A stretch of 32,203 nucleotides of DNA from positions 1 through 32,203 of the forward strand of contig JAEZGX010000023.1 of NCBI GenBank assembly GCA_023416735.1, read 5' to 3'. Below are positions 7,842 to 17,027 of the stretch, in pieces. Position 1 is the first letter of the stretch. Each line of letters opens with the position of its first letter. Source of the stretch: Verrucomicrobiota bacterium. Its GTDB lineage: Bacteria; Verrucomicrobiota; Verrucomicrobiia; Opitutales; Opitutaceae. The position numbers and the translations under genes were made by a program. Under the pieces are notes generated by a model. That model was not told the DNA's origin. It saw only the letters and a list, made by a program, of their open reading frames with translations, and ran no database searches.

Positions 7842-10742
7842 ATGAAACTGAAAAGAGAAAAATCCTGGTTACTGGTCCTTCTGATTTGTGCTGTGCCCAT
7901 GGCTCAAGCCCAAGATGAGGCCGAGACTGAGAACGAGATCGTGATGCTATCGCCCTTCACGGTGAACGACTCGCAGGACGATGGCTATCGGGCGAGCAAC
8001 ACGTTGGCTGGCACGCGACTGAAAACGGATCTACGGGATCTCGGCGCTGCACTCTCCGTGGTAACGGAGCAGTTCCTGATCGATACCGGTGCGACCAACA
8101 CCCAGGATCTGCTCGTTTACACCACCAATACGGAGGTGGGTGGCCAGAACGGCAACTTCGGTGGATTCGGAAGCGACGTCGTCGTGAACGAGACCAGCTT
8201 CTTGTTGACGCCCAACACCAACACGCGCGTGCGCGGCTTGGGCAGCGCCGATAATGCGCGAGACTTTTCGCTGACCGACATCCCGTGGGATTCCTACAAC
8301 GTGGATCGGGTGGACCTCCAGCGCGGCCCCAACTCCATCCTTTTCGGTTTGGGTAAACCGGCGGGCCTGATCAATGCCAACCTGAAACAGCCGAAATATA
8401 AAAACGAGAATTCGGTCAGCACCCGCCTGGACGGGTTCGGGAGTGCGCGCGCATCGTTGCATTTGAATCGTGTATTGCTGGACAAAGAGCTCGCCGTGCG
8501 GGTGGACGGCTTGGAGGAGCAGAAAAATTATCGGCAAGAACCCGCCTACACGGATCAACGCCGGCTATTCGGAGCGCTCCGTTACGAGCCGAAGTTCCTG
8601 CGCAAAGGCTCTGCCTGGACGACCCTGCGCGCGCATTACGAACACGGACGGATTCTTTCGAACAACCCGCGCAGCCTGCCGCCGGTGGATCAGATCACGC
8701 CGTGGTTTGAAACCGGCACAACGACGGTCAACGGAACGGTATTCAACAACCTGAACAAAAAAACCTTCGATCATCGCTATAGCAACGCGTTCTTCGCCAA
8801 CGTGCCCGATTCCGGGTTTCGGTCTCGGACCAGTGCGAATTATCAGCCGTCCATCGTCGACCTCGTCGGAGGTATTCGCGCGTATTTCGATAACGATCCC
8901 TCGGGAGCAGCGATCGGAAACTACTACGTGCCGATCACGCGGGGCTGGACCGAGGACTTTGGGTTGAATCCTCAAGGAGGGGTCGAAGCAACGATCAACG
9001 GCCTGTTTGGCACCCTCCGCGAGGGTATCATAGGAACGACCAGTCAGATTGCGCGAGCCATGGGACTGCCGTTTGCTTTCGATTATAAAAACAAAACCCT
9101 GACGGACCCGTCGATCTTTGACTTTTATCATCACCTGATTGACGGCCCGACGCGTTTGGAACGGCGCGAGTTCGACGCGTTCAATGTGACTTTGAGCCAA
9201 ACGTTTTTGAACAACCGGCTCGGGATCGAGGCGGTTTACGACCGCCAAAGCTACGAGGACAGCGTCGACGCACTCCTCGGCAACGATGGAATCACGGTCG
9301 ACATCGCCAAGGTTTATGCGGACCTGACGCCTAATCCGAACGTCGGGCGGCCTATGGTCACGACGCGGTCGCTGTTTCCGAGCCGCGGGAACCAGACTGA
9401 ACGCGAAGATCGGCGTGTGACGGCTTTCGCCGAGCTGCGCGCCCACGATTTTCTTGAGCGCTCATGGCTGACAAAATTGCTGGGCCGGCACGTGTTCACC
9501 GGCGTGCTGAACCGGAGCAGCTATGAGAACTCCAATCAGACTTGGGCGAGTTATGGCATCAGTAACCCGTCCTCCGCCTACCTCGATCCGGTTCTCGGCA
9601 TTCAAAGAGAGGTCTATATCGTGCAGTATCTTGGACCGGAGATGAGCGGACGCAGCTCCGCGGCCGGACTCGGCCTGCCCGGCATCCCGCACGCGATCAA
9701 TCCGGGGCAGTCCGATCTTGTTTTCTTCGACTCGAAATGGGATCGCCCGACAAATCCAACGGCCGCAGGCTATGTAAATCCTGCTGCGCGATGGGTGAAT
9801 CCGTTCAACAACCAGAACCTGACCCAGTCGGAAAATCCGGAGAACTATGTCGGGTGGAGGGAACTGCCGACCACTTTCTTGAGTGCGACGGATGGCGATC
9901 GCGCCCAATTGACGAACAATGCCGGGAAGTCGCGCGACCGGATCAAATCCGAGGTCTTCGTCTGGCAGGGCTATCTTTGGGACGGGTTGGTGGTGCCGAT
10001 GTTCGGCTACCGCAATGACACGGCGCGCGCGTATAACGTCACGGGTGTGCGCAACGCCGAAGGCGTTGTCGATTTGGACGATCCCGCCTTCGTCCTCTCG
10101 GATTCGCCCAACAATATCGTTTCAGGGACGACCAAAACCTACAGCGTAGTAATGCATACGCCCAAGTTCATCGCCGACCGCCTGCCGGCCGATTTGAATT
10201 TCAGCATTTTCTATAATCGTTCGGACAACTTCGAGCCGGCGGCAAACCGGGTCGACGTGCTTGCAAATCCGCTCGATGCGCCTATGGGGCGGACCACGGA
10301 CGTCGGGGTGGCCGTTTCCGCCTTCAACAACCGCGCTGTGCTCAAGATCAACCGCTATAAGAGCGTGGTTCAGGGGACTTCCTACAATCTCGCGAACATG
10401 TTTGTGCTGGGAAATATAGAGACCTCTGCCTGGGTTCATGCCAAACGTTATGAAGCGGGGCTGACCGGAAATCCACTTTACGCAGGGGAAGAATATAATT
10501 ACGGAGCGATGGTTGACGGCCAATTTGTCCAGACCGCTGCGGACCGTGCATTGCAGGAAGAGCACGTTCGCGCTATCCTGGACAACTTTCCCGCGGCGAT
10601 CGGACCGGCGTGGAACATCGCTTTTGACGAGGCCGGCTGGCAGAACGACCGCACAGAATACAACCAGCAAGGGGGCTCGGTTCCGGTCGGCCTTATCGGG
10701 GGAGGGAGCGGTGGCTTCTCAGCTCCCTCTCGGCAAACGTGA
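7842..10742 (+). CDS. TonB-dependent receptor lacking its C-terminal barrel (probable pseudogene)
   Basis: The 966-residue product starts with a signal peptide (about residues 1-23, ending MAQA) and a TonB-box-like EIVMLSPFTV at 32-41. A plug domain follows, with the conserved DSYNVDRVDLQRGPNSILFG at about 149-168, and then a TonB-receptor beta barrel. Complete relatives, including the 1152-residue receptor encoded at 12322-15780, continue for roughly another 200 residues of barrel strands and end in an aromatic residue. This protein stops with low-complexity GGGSGGFSAPSRQT. Its last 50 coding bases overlap the 3' end of the convergent CE15 gene. No matching barrel sequence continues in another frame downstream, so a deletion rather than a frameshift is likely. 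It would normally import oligosaccharides across the outer membrane. As it stands it is probably not functional. Confidence 0.82.
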   Translation: MKLKREKSWLLVLLICAVPMAQAQDEAETENEIVMLSPFTVNDSQDDGYRASNTLAGTRLKTDLRDLGAALSVVTEQFLIDTGATNTQDLLVYTTNTEVGGQNGNFGGFGSDVVVNETSFLLTPNTNTRVRGLGSADNARDFSLTDIPWDSYNVDRVDLQRGPNSILFGLGKPAGLINANLKQPKYKNENSVSTRLDGFGSARASLHLNRVLLDKELAVRVDGLEEQKNYRQEPAYTDQRRLFGALRYEPKFLRKGSAWTTLRAHYEHGRILSNNPRSLPPVDQITPWFETGTTTVNGTVFNNLNKKTFDHRYSNAFFANVPDSGFRSRTSANYQPSIVDLVGGIRAYFDNDPSGAAIGNYYVPITRGWTEDFGLNPQGGVEATINGLFGTLREGIIGTTSQIARAMGLPFAFDYKNKTLTDPSIFDFYHHLIDGPTRLERREFDAFNVTLSQTFLNNRLGIEAVYDRQSYEDSVDALLGNDGITVDIAKVYADLTPNPNVGRPMVTTRSLFPSRGNQTEREDRRVTAFAELRAHDFLERSWLTKLLGRHVFTGVLNRSSYENSNQTWASYGISNPSSAYLDPVLGIQREVYIVQYLGPEMSGRSSAAGLGLPGIPHAINPGQSDLVFFDSKWDRPTNPTAAGYVNPAARWVNPFNNQNLTQSENPENYVGWRELPTTFLSATDGDRAQLTNNAGKSRDRIKSEVFVWQGYLWDGLVVPMFGYRNDTARAYNVTGVRNAEGVVDLDDPAFVLSDSPNNIVSGTTKTYSVVMHTPKFIADRLPADLNFSIFYNRSDNFEPAANRVDVLANPLDAPMGRTTDVGVAVSAFNNRAVLKINRYKSVVQGTSYNLANMFVLGNIETSAWVHAKRYEAGLTGNPLYAGEEYNYGAMVDGQFVQTAADRALQEEHVRAILDNFPAAIGPAWNIAFDEAGWQNDRTEYNQQGGSVPVGLIGGGSGGFSAPSRQT

Positions 10743-12012
10743 GGTAGTGTTGCCAGTCCTCTGCCGTGATGTCGTGCGGCCCGCTTCGCACGTGATACGC
10801 AAGACCATCGCCGAGAGCGGGGACGCCGTTTTCAGGCATCACGTTTACTCCAAGTCCAGCCCGGCCATGCATGCGGTAAACGGAATCCGCATGCAGCACG
10901 CTCAGGAATTCGCCGCGTGGATCCGCGCGTAGATCCTCGCTGGCGCTCCCAACGTGCACGGCGCGCGGCGCGATCAATGCGATGAGTTGGTGCTGGTCGA
11001 CCGGCAGCTCGTCTTCGCGTCCGCCGAAGGTCGCATAGTTGCGGCACCACCAGAATGGAAACGCAGAGGTGGCATAGGCGATGGAAGAACCGAAGCGTCG
11101 GCGCATGAGTTTTGCGCCGGCGCTTCCGGAATTGTTGGAAATCACGAGGGCGAAGCGTTCGTCCTGAGCTCCGGCCCACAAGGCAGTCTTGCCGAGACGG
11201 GAGTGGCCGTGCACCGCTACGCGTTGCGGATCGAGGTGCGGATCGGTCGTGAGGTAGTCCATCGCGCGACTCAGTCCCCAAGCCCAGATGCCGATCGCGC
11301 CCCATTCATGGTCACGGCGCTGCTCGGCCGGAGCTGTGTTGAAAAGCGCGCCAACCGCTTCCGTGATCCCATCCGGGCGGTCCGGGCAAAGATCGCCGTA
11401 GTAGGCGGTCGCGGTGGCGAAGCCGCGAGCGAGCACGGTTTCGATTTGCCAACGCGCGGCCTGCGAACCGCGGGATGTTTCGGTTGCCCGGTGATCGACG
11501 ATATGATGCGCCGCGCTCGCCCGCATCCAGGCGCGAGAGAGCGTGATGCCGGGGTCCGTATTCACCGAATGGTTACCAAAGAAATTCAGGCCGAGAAACG
11601 TCGGCCATCCGCCCGGCGGTGGAGGCTGCGCGGGTTGATAGATGAGCAGATGCATCGCCGGGCCGCGCTGGCCGGCGGTGAACCAAATGGTTACTTCCTT
11701 CCGCACGGCCGTCCCGTTCAAGGCCTGCTCGTCGAGGGAGGTGACGGCCCAATGCATATCGGTCGGAGCCCCGGTGGGCGTGCGACCGTAGACGAGTTCG
11801 GCAAAGAGATTCAGGAGTTCGGGTCGACGGCGTTCGCGCCAATCGGCGACGCTCCGAACGGACGATCCGTCCGCGAAGACCAGCGGATCGGGAACCGAGT
11901 AGGGCGGGACCTTGGCTTCGTCAAAATTGTCGGCCGGCGGCATGGTCGCTGCGGTAACGAGGAGCGAGAGTGACGAAAACGCGATTGTCAGGATGAGACG
12001 AGGACAGCGCAT
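10693..12012 (-). CDS. Secreted glucuronoyl esterase-like protein (CE15 family)
   Basis: This 439-residue protein has a signal peptide (MRCPRLILTIAFSSLSLLVTAA) and an alpha/beta-hydrolase domain. The nucleophile Ser271 lies in VHGHSRLGKTALWAG, a hallmark of bacterial CE15 enzymes, followed by ISNNSGSAGAKLMRR. His413 in GPHDIT fits the catalytic histidine. An acidic pair in SASED (E359, D360) may supply the third member. CE15 enzymes cleave ester bonds between 4-O-methylglucuronic acid of xylan and lignin alcohols, outside the cytoplasm. The start at 12012 was chosen because the signal peptide begins there. An open frame extends further upstream but is not family-like. The gene is convergent with the truncated receptor and divergent from the intact receptor, fitting a polysaccharide-utilisation locus. 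Family is confident; substrate is inferred. Confidence 0.88.
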   Translation of the reverse strand: MRCPRLILTIAFSSLSLLVTAATMPPADNFDEAKVPPYSVPDPLVFADGSSVRSVADWRERRRPELLNLFAELVYGRTPTGAPTDMHWAVTSLDEQALNGTAVRKEVTIWFTAGQRGPAMHLLIYQPAQPPPPGGWPTFLGLNFFGNHSVNTDPGITLSRAWMRASAAHHIVDHRATETSRGSQAARWQIETVLARGFATATAYYGDLCPDRPDGITEAVGALFNTAPAEQRRDHEWGAIGIWAWGLSRAMDYLTTDPHLDPQRVAVHGHSRLGKTALWAGAQDERFALVISNNSGSAGAKLMRRRFGSSIAYATSAFPFWWCRNYATFGGREDELPVDQHQLIALIAPRAVHVGSASEDLRADPRGEFLSVLHADSVYRMHGRAGLGVNVMPENGVPALGDGLAYHVRSGPHDITAEDWQHYLTFAERELRSHRSLPR

Positions 12013-12321
12013 GCTGAATGAGAATGGGGCCGAAAGAACTTGTCGGTGCGCATCGTGGTTTGGGGAATTGTCAGGGCGGACGGGTGTGTGCCCCGCGGTT
12101 ACGATCCTGGCGGTCGCGTGCATGGGCAACACGTCGCGCGGTCTTATTCATGATGCAGGGGCACCGACGATTCACGAAAGGACCGAGGCGACTTCAGAGG
12201 ATAGTCATGGATAAGACTAGCGGACGCGTTGCGCGGAATTGGGAGTGCGGTCGTGTTGGTCGCGACCGAAGGCGTGAAAGACTGCGCCACTGCCAACCCC
12301 CAACTCCGTAATCCCTGCTTT
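12013..12321. promoter_or_regulatory. Divergent promoter region between CE15 esterase and TonB-dependent receptor
   Basis: These 309 bases separate two divergent starts and hold no gene that can be supported. The frames that stay open here are extensions of the flanking genes and lack family character. The region presumably contains both promoters and possibly a shared operator, which would co-regulate the esterase and the receptor. No convincing promoter hexamers or dyad operator could be picked out by eye. Confidence 0.4.
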
Positions 12322-15300
12322 ATGAAAGTTACCCTGCATCCTGCTGCCGCGCGTGAGCCTGGTCGGCTTCACGCTTTGTTTCGGCGCCGTGCCTCGCTCG
12401 TGGGCTTTGGTTTCATTCTTGCCGCTTCTGCGGTGCAGGCGGCGGATGCAGGGCAAACGGCGAGGAATTCGTCGGTGAATGCCGATCAAGAGGACATGGT
12501 GATCCTGTCGCCGTTCACCGTCACCGGCGAAAGCGATGTAGGCTACGATGCGTCGAGCGTGCTGTCGGGTGCAGGCTTGCGCGTGCCACTGACGGACGTC
12601 GCGGCGGCGGTGTCGGTCATCACGCCGCGCTTTCTCGAGGACACGGGTTCGACGGATCTGCGGGACGCCCTCGTTTATCAAGCGGGGATGGAAGTGACCG
12701 GCCCGGGCGGCAATTTCTCGAACGGCAATACGTCGCTGGGCTTTGGCTGGTTCGCAGAAGCGCCGCAGAGCAACAACACGGTGACCCGCGTCCGCGGTCT
12801 CGCCGCCGCCACTCTGGCGAGGAACTTCTTCCGCTCCGTCTTTCCGACCGATTCCTACAACGTCGACCGCATCGACATCAACCGCGGCGCCAACGCGCTA
12901 TTGTTCGGTGTCGGCAGCCCGGCGGGCATCATCAATACCTCGACCGAGGAAGCCCAGGTCAACAAGACGACAGGTGAGGTGCAACTGGCGATGGGCAGCT
13001 TCGGCTCGCATCGGCAAATGTTGAAATTGAATCAGGTGATCGTCCCTGAGCAGCTGGCCGTGCGCGTGGCGACGTTGAACGACGACGAACGCTACAAGCA
13101 GGATCCGGCGTTCAACCACGACCAGCGGATCTATGGCGCGTTGACGTGGCGGATCAAACCGCTGGAGCGCGGCATCCTCAGTGGCACGACCATCCGCGCC
13201 AACGGCGAATGGGGATGGGTGAAGGCGAATAATCCGCGCAATCTCACGCCCCAGGATCGCTTCTCCGGGTGGTTTGAGGACACGATTTTCCCCGAGTATC
13301 TCGCGGCCGGGATTACGCCCAAAGCGATCGCCAACGCGAATGCGGGCGGCTTCGTGCAGGGGAACGGTTTGACTGCGGCGCAGAACATCAACCGTGCGCC
13401 CGTCATGGTGTTCCCCGATGCGTCTTCCGCGACGGCGCTGGACGCAGCCGGAACCGTGAACGGGCAGACCGTGATCGGACGTTCGTTCGTTTCGAACCGT
13501 TACCTTTTCCCCAACGGCAGCATCGGGACGGCGGGACAGGTCGCGACAGGTTACTACCGCGACATTCTGAACCGCGCGGGAGTCGCGGATATGAATCTTT
13601 ACTACGCGCAACAGATCACCGATCCGGCGTTGTTCGACTTCAACAACCACCTGATCGATGGCCCGAACAAAGGTGAACATATGCGCTTCCGCGGCATCAA
13701 TGTCGCCGTCGAACAACTGTTCTTCGATCGCAAGCTGGGAGTGGAACTCGCCTACGACCGCCAGCACGCCTACGAAAAGCAGCGCATCCTGCTGACGCAG
13801 GCCCCGTGGATCGCGATCGACGTGAACACCCATATGTGGAGCGGCGAAGTGAATCCGAACTTTGGCCGCCCGATGGCCGGAGGTCAGGGCAGCGCCACCG
13901 ACCGCACCGAGGAGGTGGAAACAACGCGGGCGAAACTTTTCTACGAACTCGATCTCGCCGACCGGTTTCGAAAAGGCTGGGGCCGCTTCCTGGGCAACCA
14001 CGTGTTTTCGGCCCTCTGGCAGAGCGAGACTTTCGCCGACGACAATCGCGTGGGCGTGCCTTTCTTCGTGGAAGGAAACTGGATCGGCGGCAACAGCCAG
14101 GCCCGCTTCGGTGATGCGGGGAAGAACCCGACTTCGCTGGTTTATCTCGGGCCCAATCTCTATTCAGTCACGGATCCGCGCGGCGCGGGTATCGGCAACA
14201 TCAAAGCGGACATCATGAGCCAGGTGGCGAGCATCGCACGCAACGGCGTGTTTCTGACCCGCGTGCAGGCGCCGACCACGGCATCGCCGGCGCTCCCGGA
14301 ATACGGGATTCAATACCGCGAGGCCAACATCGTGCAGGCGGGCGAAGGATTGGCGGGTGCCGCTTTCACGGCGGATAAAAGCCGGCGCGAACTCGATTCC
14401 CAAGCCTTCGCCGTCCAAAGCCGGTTTCTCGACGGGCATCTGGTCGGCATGATCGGCTGGCGTAAGGAAAAGTCGGATACGACGCGGGTGTCCGCCCCCG
14501 TCGTCACCACCGGCGAAGCTTATCGCCTCGTCAACGATCCCAGCTTCGATCTGGATGCTCCGGGCAATCCGCACCAGCTTTACGAGCACACGCTGAAATC
14601 GTGGAGCGCGGTGGCCAAGGTGCCGCAACCCTGGCTGCGCCACACGCCTTTCATCTCCGGCCTGCGTTTCAGTTATGGCCAATCGGATAATTTCGATCCG
14701 CCGGATTCCGTCAGCGTCGACGTGTTCGGCCGGCCGGTCGCCCCGCCGATGGGTAAAACCACGGACTACGGTGTCGGCGTCGATCTGTTCGAAAACCGGG
14801 TATCGCTCCGCTGGAATCGCTACAAGACGACCCAGTCCTCGGTGTTGAATGCCACGTTGACCAACGCGATCGGCGCGATCGTCAACACGCACCTGACCGT
14901 TTATAACATCGCCAAGACGCGCAGCGACTACGTCGACGCGAACGGCGATGGCTGGCCCGACAACTATGTGCCGCCGCCGCAGGCGATGCTCGATCTCTAC
15001 AAGGTTCAGATCAACAACGGCACGATCAGCAGCACGAATCCCGGAGTCCGGGAGACCTCGGATTACGTTGCCCGCGGCGACGAGATCGAACTCAGCCTCC
15101 GCCCCACGCGCGGCCTCACGGCGGCGTTGAATGTGGCCCGGCAGGAGTCGGTCCGTTCCAACAGCGGAGCGCGCTTGCGCGAGTTCATCTATGAAACGCC
15201 GACCGCCACCGGTCGTCCGCTGATCGAGGAATGGCGCAGCGCCGCGTCGGAGACGGTGTGGACGTTCTCGCAGGGCGAAAATAACGTGCGCCAAGCGTTC

Positions 15301-15780
15301 GAGCAGCAAGTGCTCTCGCAGTTTACCTCGCAGGCCGCCGCGGATGGCGGACCGGCATCGGAACTGCGCGAATGGCGTGTCACCTCCGTGGTGAACTACC
15401 GCTTCCAAGAGGGAAAACTGAAAGGCTTTGGGGTGGGCGGCGCAGTTCGTTGGGAAGACCAGGCGTCGATCGGCTTCCCGCTCACCACGATCGAAATCGA
15501 CGGCTCTCCGAGCGACGGCATCGCGGAGCCAACCGACATCCGCACTTATGATAGCAGCCGCCCGATCTATGGTCCGGACGAATGGTTCTATGACGGTTGG
15601 GTTTCCTACGAACGACCGATCTTCAAGGGGCGCGTGAACTGGGTGCTTCAGCTCAACATCCGCAATCTATTCGGTGACGACGATGCGATCCCGGCTCTCG
15701 TTCACCCTAATGGAATGATCGCCGCTGTTCGCATCGCGCAGCCGCGGACGCTGACGCTTTCGTCCAGGTTCTCGTTCTAG
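12322..15780 (+). CDS. TonB-dependent receptor (Opitutales-type, full length)
   Basis: This 1152-residue outer-membrane receptor has a signal peptide at residues 1-40 (ending SAVQA), a TonB-box-like DMVILSPFTV near 58-67, and a plug domain containing TDSYNVDRIDINRGANALLFG near 176-196. A long 22-strand-type barrel follows, ending RTLTLSSRFSF with the terminal Phe used for outer-membrane assembly. It lacks the N-terminal carboxypeptidase-regulatory-like domain of SusC proteins, and no SusD partner is adjacent. The ATG at 12322 is preferred because it places a normal signal peptide first. It probably imports the oligosaccharides released by the neighbouring esterase and lyase, using TonB/ExbBD energy. 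It is similar in layout to the truncated receptor at 7842, suggesting paralogues. A terminator-like hairpin follows at 15791. Confidence 0.92.
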   Translation: MKVTLHPAAAREPGRLHALFRRRASLVGFGFILAASAVQAADAGQTARNSSVNADQEDMVILSPFTVTGESDVGYDASSVLSGAGLRVPLTDVAAAVSVITPRFLEDTGSTDLRDALVYQAGMEVTGPGGNFSNGNTSLGFGWFAEAPQSNNTVTRVRGLAAATLARNFFRSVFPTDSYNVDRIDINRGANALLFGVGSPAGIINTSTEEAQVNKTTGEVQLAMGSFGSHRQMLKLNQVIVPEQLAVRVATLNDDERYKQDPAFNHDQRIYGALTWRIKPLERGILSGTTIRANGEWGWVKANNPRNLTPQDRFSGWFEDTIFPEYLAAGITPKAIANANAGGFVQGNGLTAAQNINRAPVMVFPDASSATALDAAGTVNGQTVIGRSFVSNRYLFPNGSIGTAGQVATGYYRDILNRAGVADMNLYYAQQITDPALFDFNNHLIDGPNKGEHMRFRGINVAVEQLFFDRKLGVELAYDRQHAYEKQRILLTQAPWIAIDVNTHMWSGEVNPNFGRPMAGGQGSATDRTEEVETTRAKLFYELDLADRFRKGWGRFLGNHVFSALWQSETFADDNRVGVPFFVEGNWIGGNSQARFGDAGKNPTSLVYLGPNLYSVTDPRGAGIGNIKADIMSQVASIARNGVFLTRVQAPTTASPALPEYGIQYREANIVQAGEGLAGAAFTADKSRRELDSQAFAVQSRFLDGHLVGMIGWRKEKSDTTRVSAPVVTTGEAYRLVNDPSFDLDAPGNPHQLYEHTLKSWSAVAKVPQPWLRHTPFISGLRFSYGQSDNFDPPDSVSVDVFGRPVAPPMGKTTDYGVGVDLFENRVSLRWNRYKTTQSSVLNATLTNAIGAIVNTHLTVYNIAKTRSDYVDANGDGWPDNYVPPPQAMLDLYKVQINNGTISSTNPGVRETSDYVARGDEIELSLRPTRGLTAALNVARQESVRSNSGARLREFIYETPTATGRPLIEEWRSAASETVWTFSQGENNVRQAFEQQVLSQFTSQAAADGGPASELREWRVTSVVNYRFQEGKLKGFGVGGAVRWEDQASIGFPLTTIEIDGSPSDGIAEPTDIRTYDSSRPIYGPDEWFYDGWVSYERPIFKGRVNWVLQLNIRNLFGDDDAIPALVHPNGMIAAVRIAQPRTLTLSSRFSF

Positions 15781-15790
15781 GATCTGCCTC

Positions 15791-15828
15791 AGCCCAGCCG
15801 ATGTCGGATGCGTCGGCTGGGTTCATTT
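15791..15828 (+). terminator. Rho-independent terminator-like hairpin after the TonB-dependent receptor
   Basis: CCCAGCCGA at 15793-15801 pairs perfectly with TCGGCTGGG at 15813-15821 around an 11-base loop, and flanking A and G can extend the stem by a G-T and an A-T pair. The stem is followed by TTCATTT, a modest T-rich run. It lies 12 bases after the receptor stop and 24 bases before the lyase start. It would separate or attenuate transcription between the two genes. Confidence 0.65.
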
Positions 15829-15851
15829 CCATCCGCTGACGACCTCTTTCG

Positions 15852-17027
15852 ATGAAGTTTTTCGCGCTCCTTCTCGGTTTCGTTGTCGCCACGGGTTTTT
15901 CCGCCGAAGCCGAACTCCTCTCGTCGTCGAAAGCCGAGGCACTGGCCGCTCTGCTGCGAGAAGCCGAGGCGTTGCATGCGCTCCGTCCTTTGAGCGTGAT
16001 GGACAAAAAGCTCGTAGGCGCCTCGGGCGACAAACACGACTTCTTCGCCATCGGCAAACTGGCTTGGGCCAACCCGACCACTCCCGACGGTTTGCCGTGG
16101 GTGAGGCGCGATGGAGCGCACAACCCTGCCGCGTTCAGCTCCGATTACGACAAGGCCCACTACAACACGACGCTGGACCGCATCCATGTGCTTGCTCTGG
16201 CCTGGCATCACACCCGCGACGAACGCCACGCGGCCAAAGCCGTCTCTCTCATTCGCGCGTGGTTTCTCGATCCAGCCACGCGTATGAATCCAAATTTCAA
16301 ATACGCGTCCGCTCTGCCGGGCGTGCACGACGGCATGCCCATTGGCATTATTGAAGGCGTTGTGCTCATCGATTTCATCGATGACCTGCAACTGCTCGCG
16401 GGCTGCGCCAGCCTGACTCCGGCCGATGAGGCGGCGCTCAAGCGTTGGTTTTCCGAATACACCGCGTGGCTGCTCGACAGCGAATTTGGACAGACGGAGG
16501 CGAGGGCCACGTCCAATCATGCGGTGTGGTATGCCGCCCAAGTGGCCACGTTCGCGCTCTTCACCGGAGACCACGGCCCGATCGGCGCGATGATTGAGAT
16601 CGGGCGACGTGTGTTGGAGAACAACCAGAATGAAGCAGGCGGGTTTCCGGTGGAACTCGGCCGCCGCCAATCGCTGCATTATTCGATCTACATGCTGGCG
16701 GCCTATGTGTCGTTGGCCCGCTGCGGCGAACGAAGTGGCGATCCCGCTCATGATCTTTGGCGCTGGGAATCTCCTCAAGGCCGCAGCCTCCGACGCGGGC
16801 TCGCCTGGATTACGCCCTATCTCGCGAATGAGAAACCCTGGCCTTTTCCGGACATGGATCGCGATGCGGGGAAACCGATCTTGAGCCATGCTCTGGGTAT
16901 TCTATGCGAGGCGAGCCGCCAGTGGCCGGATTTGGCTCCCCAAGCGGAACACGCGGAAGCACGGATCTTCGCGACCCAATCGCCCGACGTCCAAGTCCTC
17001 TGGCTGCTTACGCCGAAGGACCGCTGA
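15852..17027 (+). CDS. Secreted alginate_lyase-domain polysaccharide lyase (PF05426 type)
   Basis: This 391-residue protein has a signal peptide (MKFFALLLGFVVATGFSAEA) and one alpha-toroid domain typical of PF05426. Recognisable motifs are GDKHDFFAIGKLAWANP at 59-75, NPNFKYASALPGVHDG near 146-161, ATSNHAVWYAAQ at 219-230 (the Asn-His active-site motif) and RRQSLHYSIYMLAAY at 271-285 with a likely catalytic Tyr. Families with this domain (PL5 and PL38) cleave alginate or beta-1,4-glucuronan by beta-elimination. The substrate cannot be decided by eye, although the nearby glucuronoyl esterase favours a glucuronate-containing polymer. Expected location is the periplasm or outside. Its last 20 bases overlap the 3' end of the convergent propeller gene. 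Confidence 0.85.
   Translation: MKFFALLLGFVVATGFSAEAELLSSSKAEALAALLREAEALHALRPLSVMDKKLVGASGDKHDFFAIGKLAWANPTTPDGLPWVRRDGAHNPAAFSSDYDKAHYNTTLDRIHVLALAWHHTRDERHAAKAVSLIRAWFLDPATRMNPNFKYASALPGVHDGMPIGIIEGVVLIDFIDDLQLLAGCASLTPADEAALKRWFSEYTAWLLDSEFGQTEARATSNHAVWYAAQVATFALFTGDHGPIGAMIEIGRRVLENNQNEAGGFPVELGRRQSLHYSIYMLAAYVSLARCGERSGDPAHDLWRWESPQGRSLRRGLAWITPYLANEKPWPFPDMDRDAGKPILSHALGILCEASRQWPDLAPQAEHAEARIFATQSPDVQVLWLLTPKDR

Noticed and set aside
10743..12012. Remaining barrel of the truncated receptor in a shifted frame
   Set aside because: The plus-strand frames downstream of 10742 show no barrel-like or RFSF-type ending, and the region is fully explained by the CE15 gene on the other strand.
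14164..15408. Minus-strand open frame of 414 codons opposite the intact TonB-dependent receptor
   Set aside because: Arginine- and histidine-rich translation without domains, fully antisense to a confident receptor gene.
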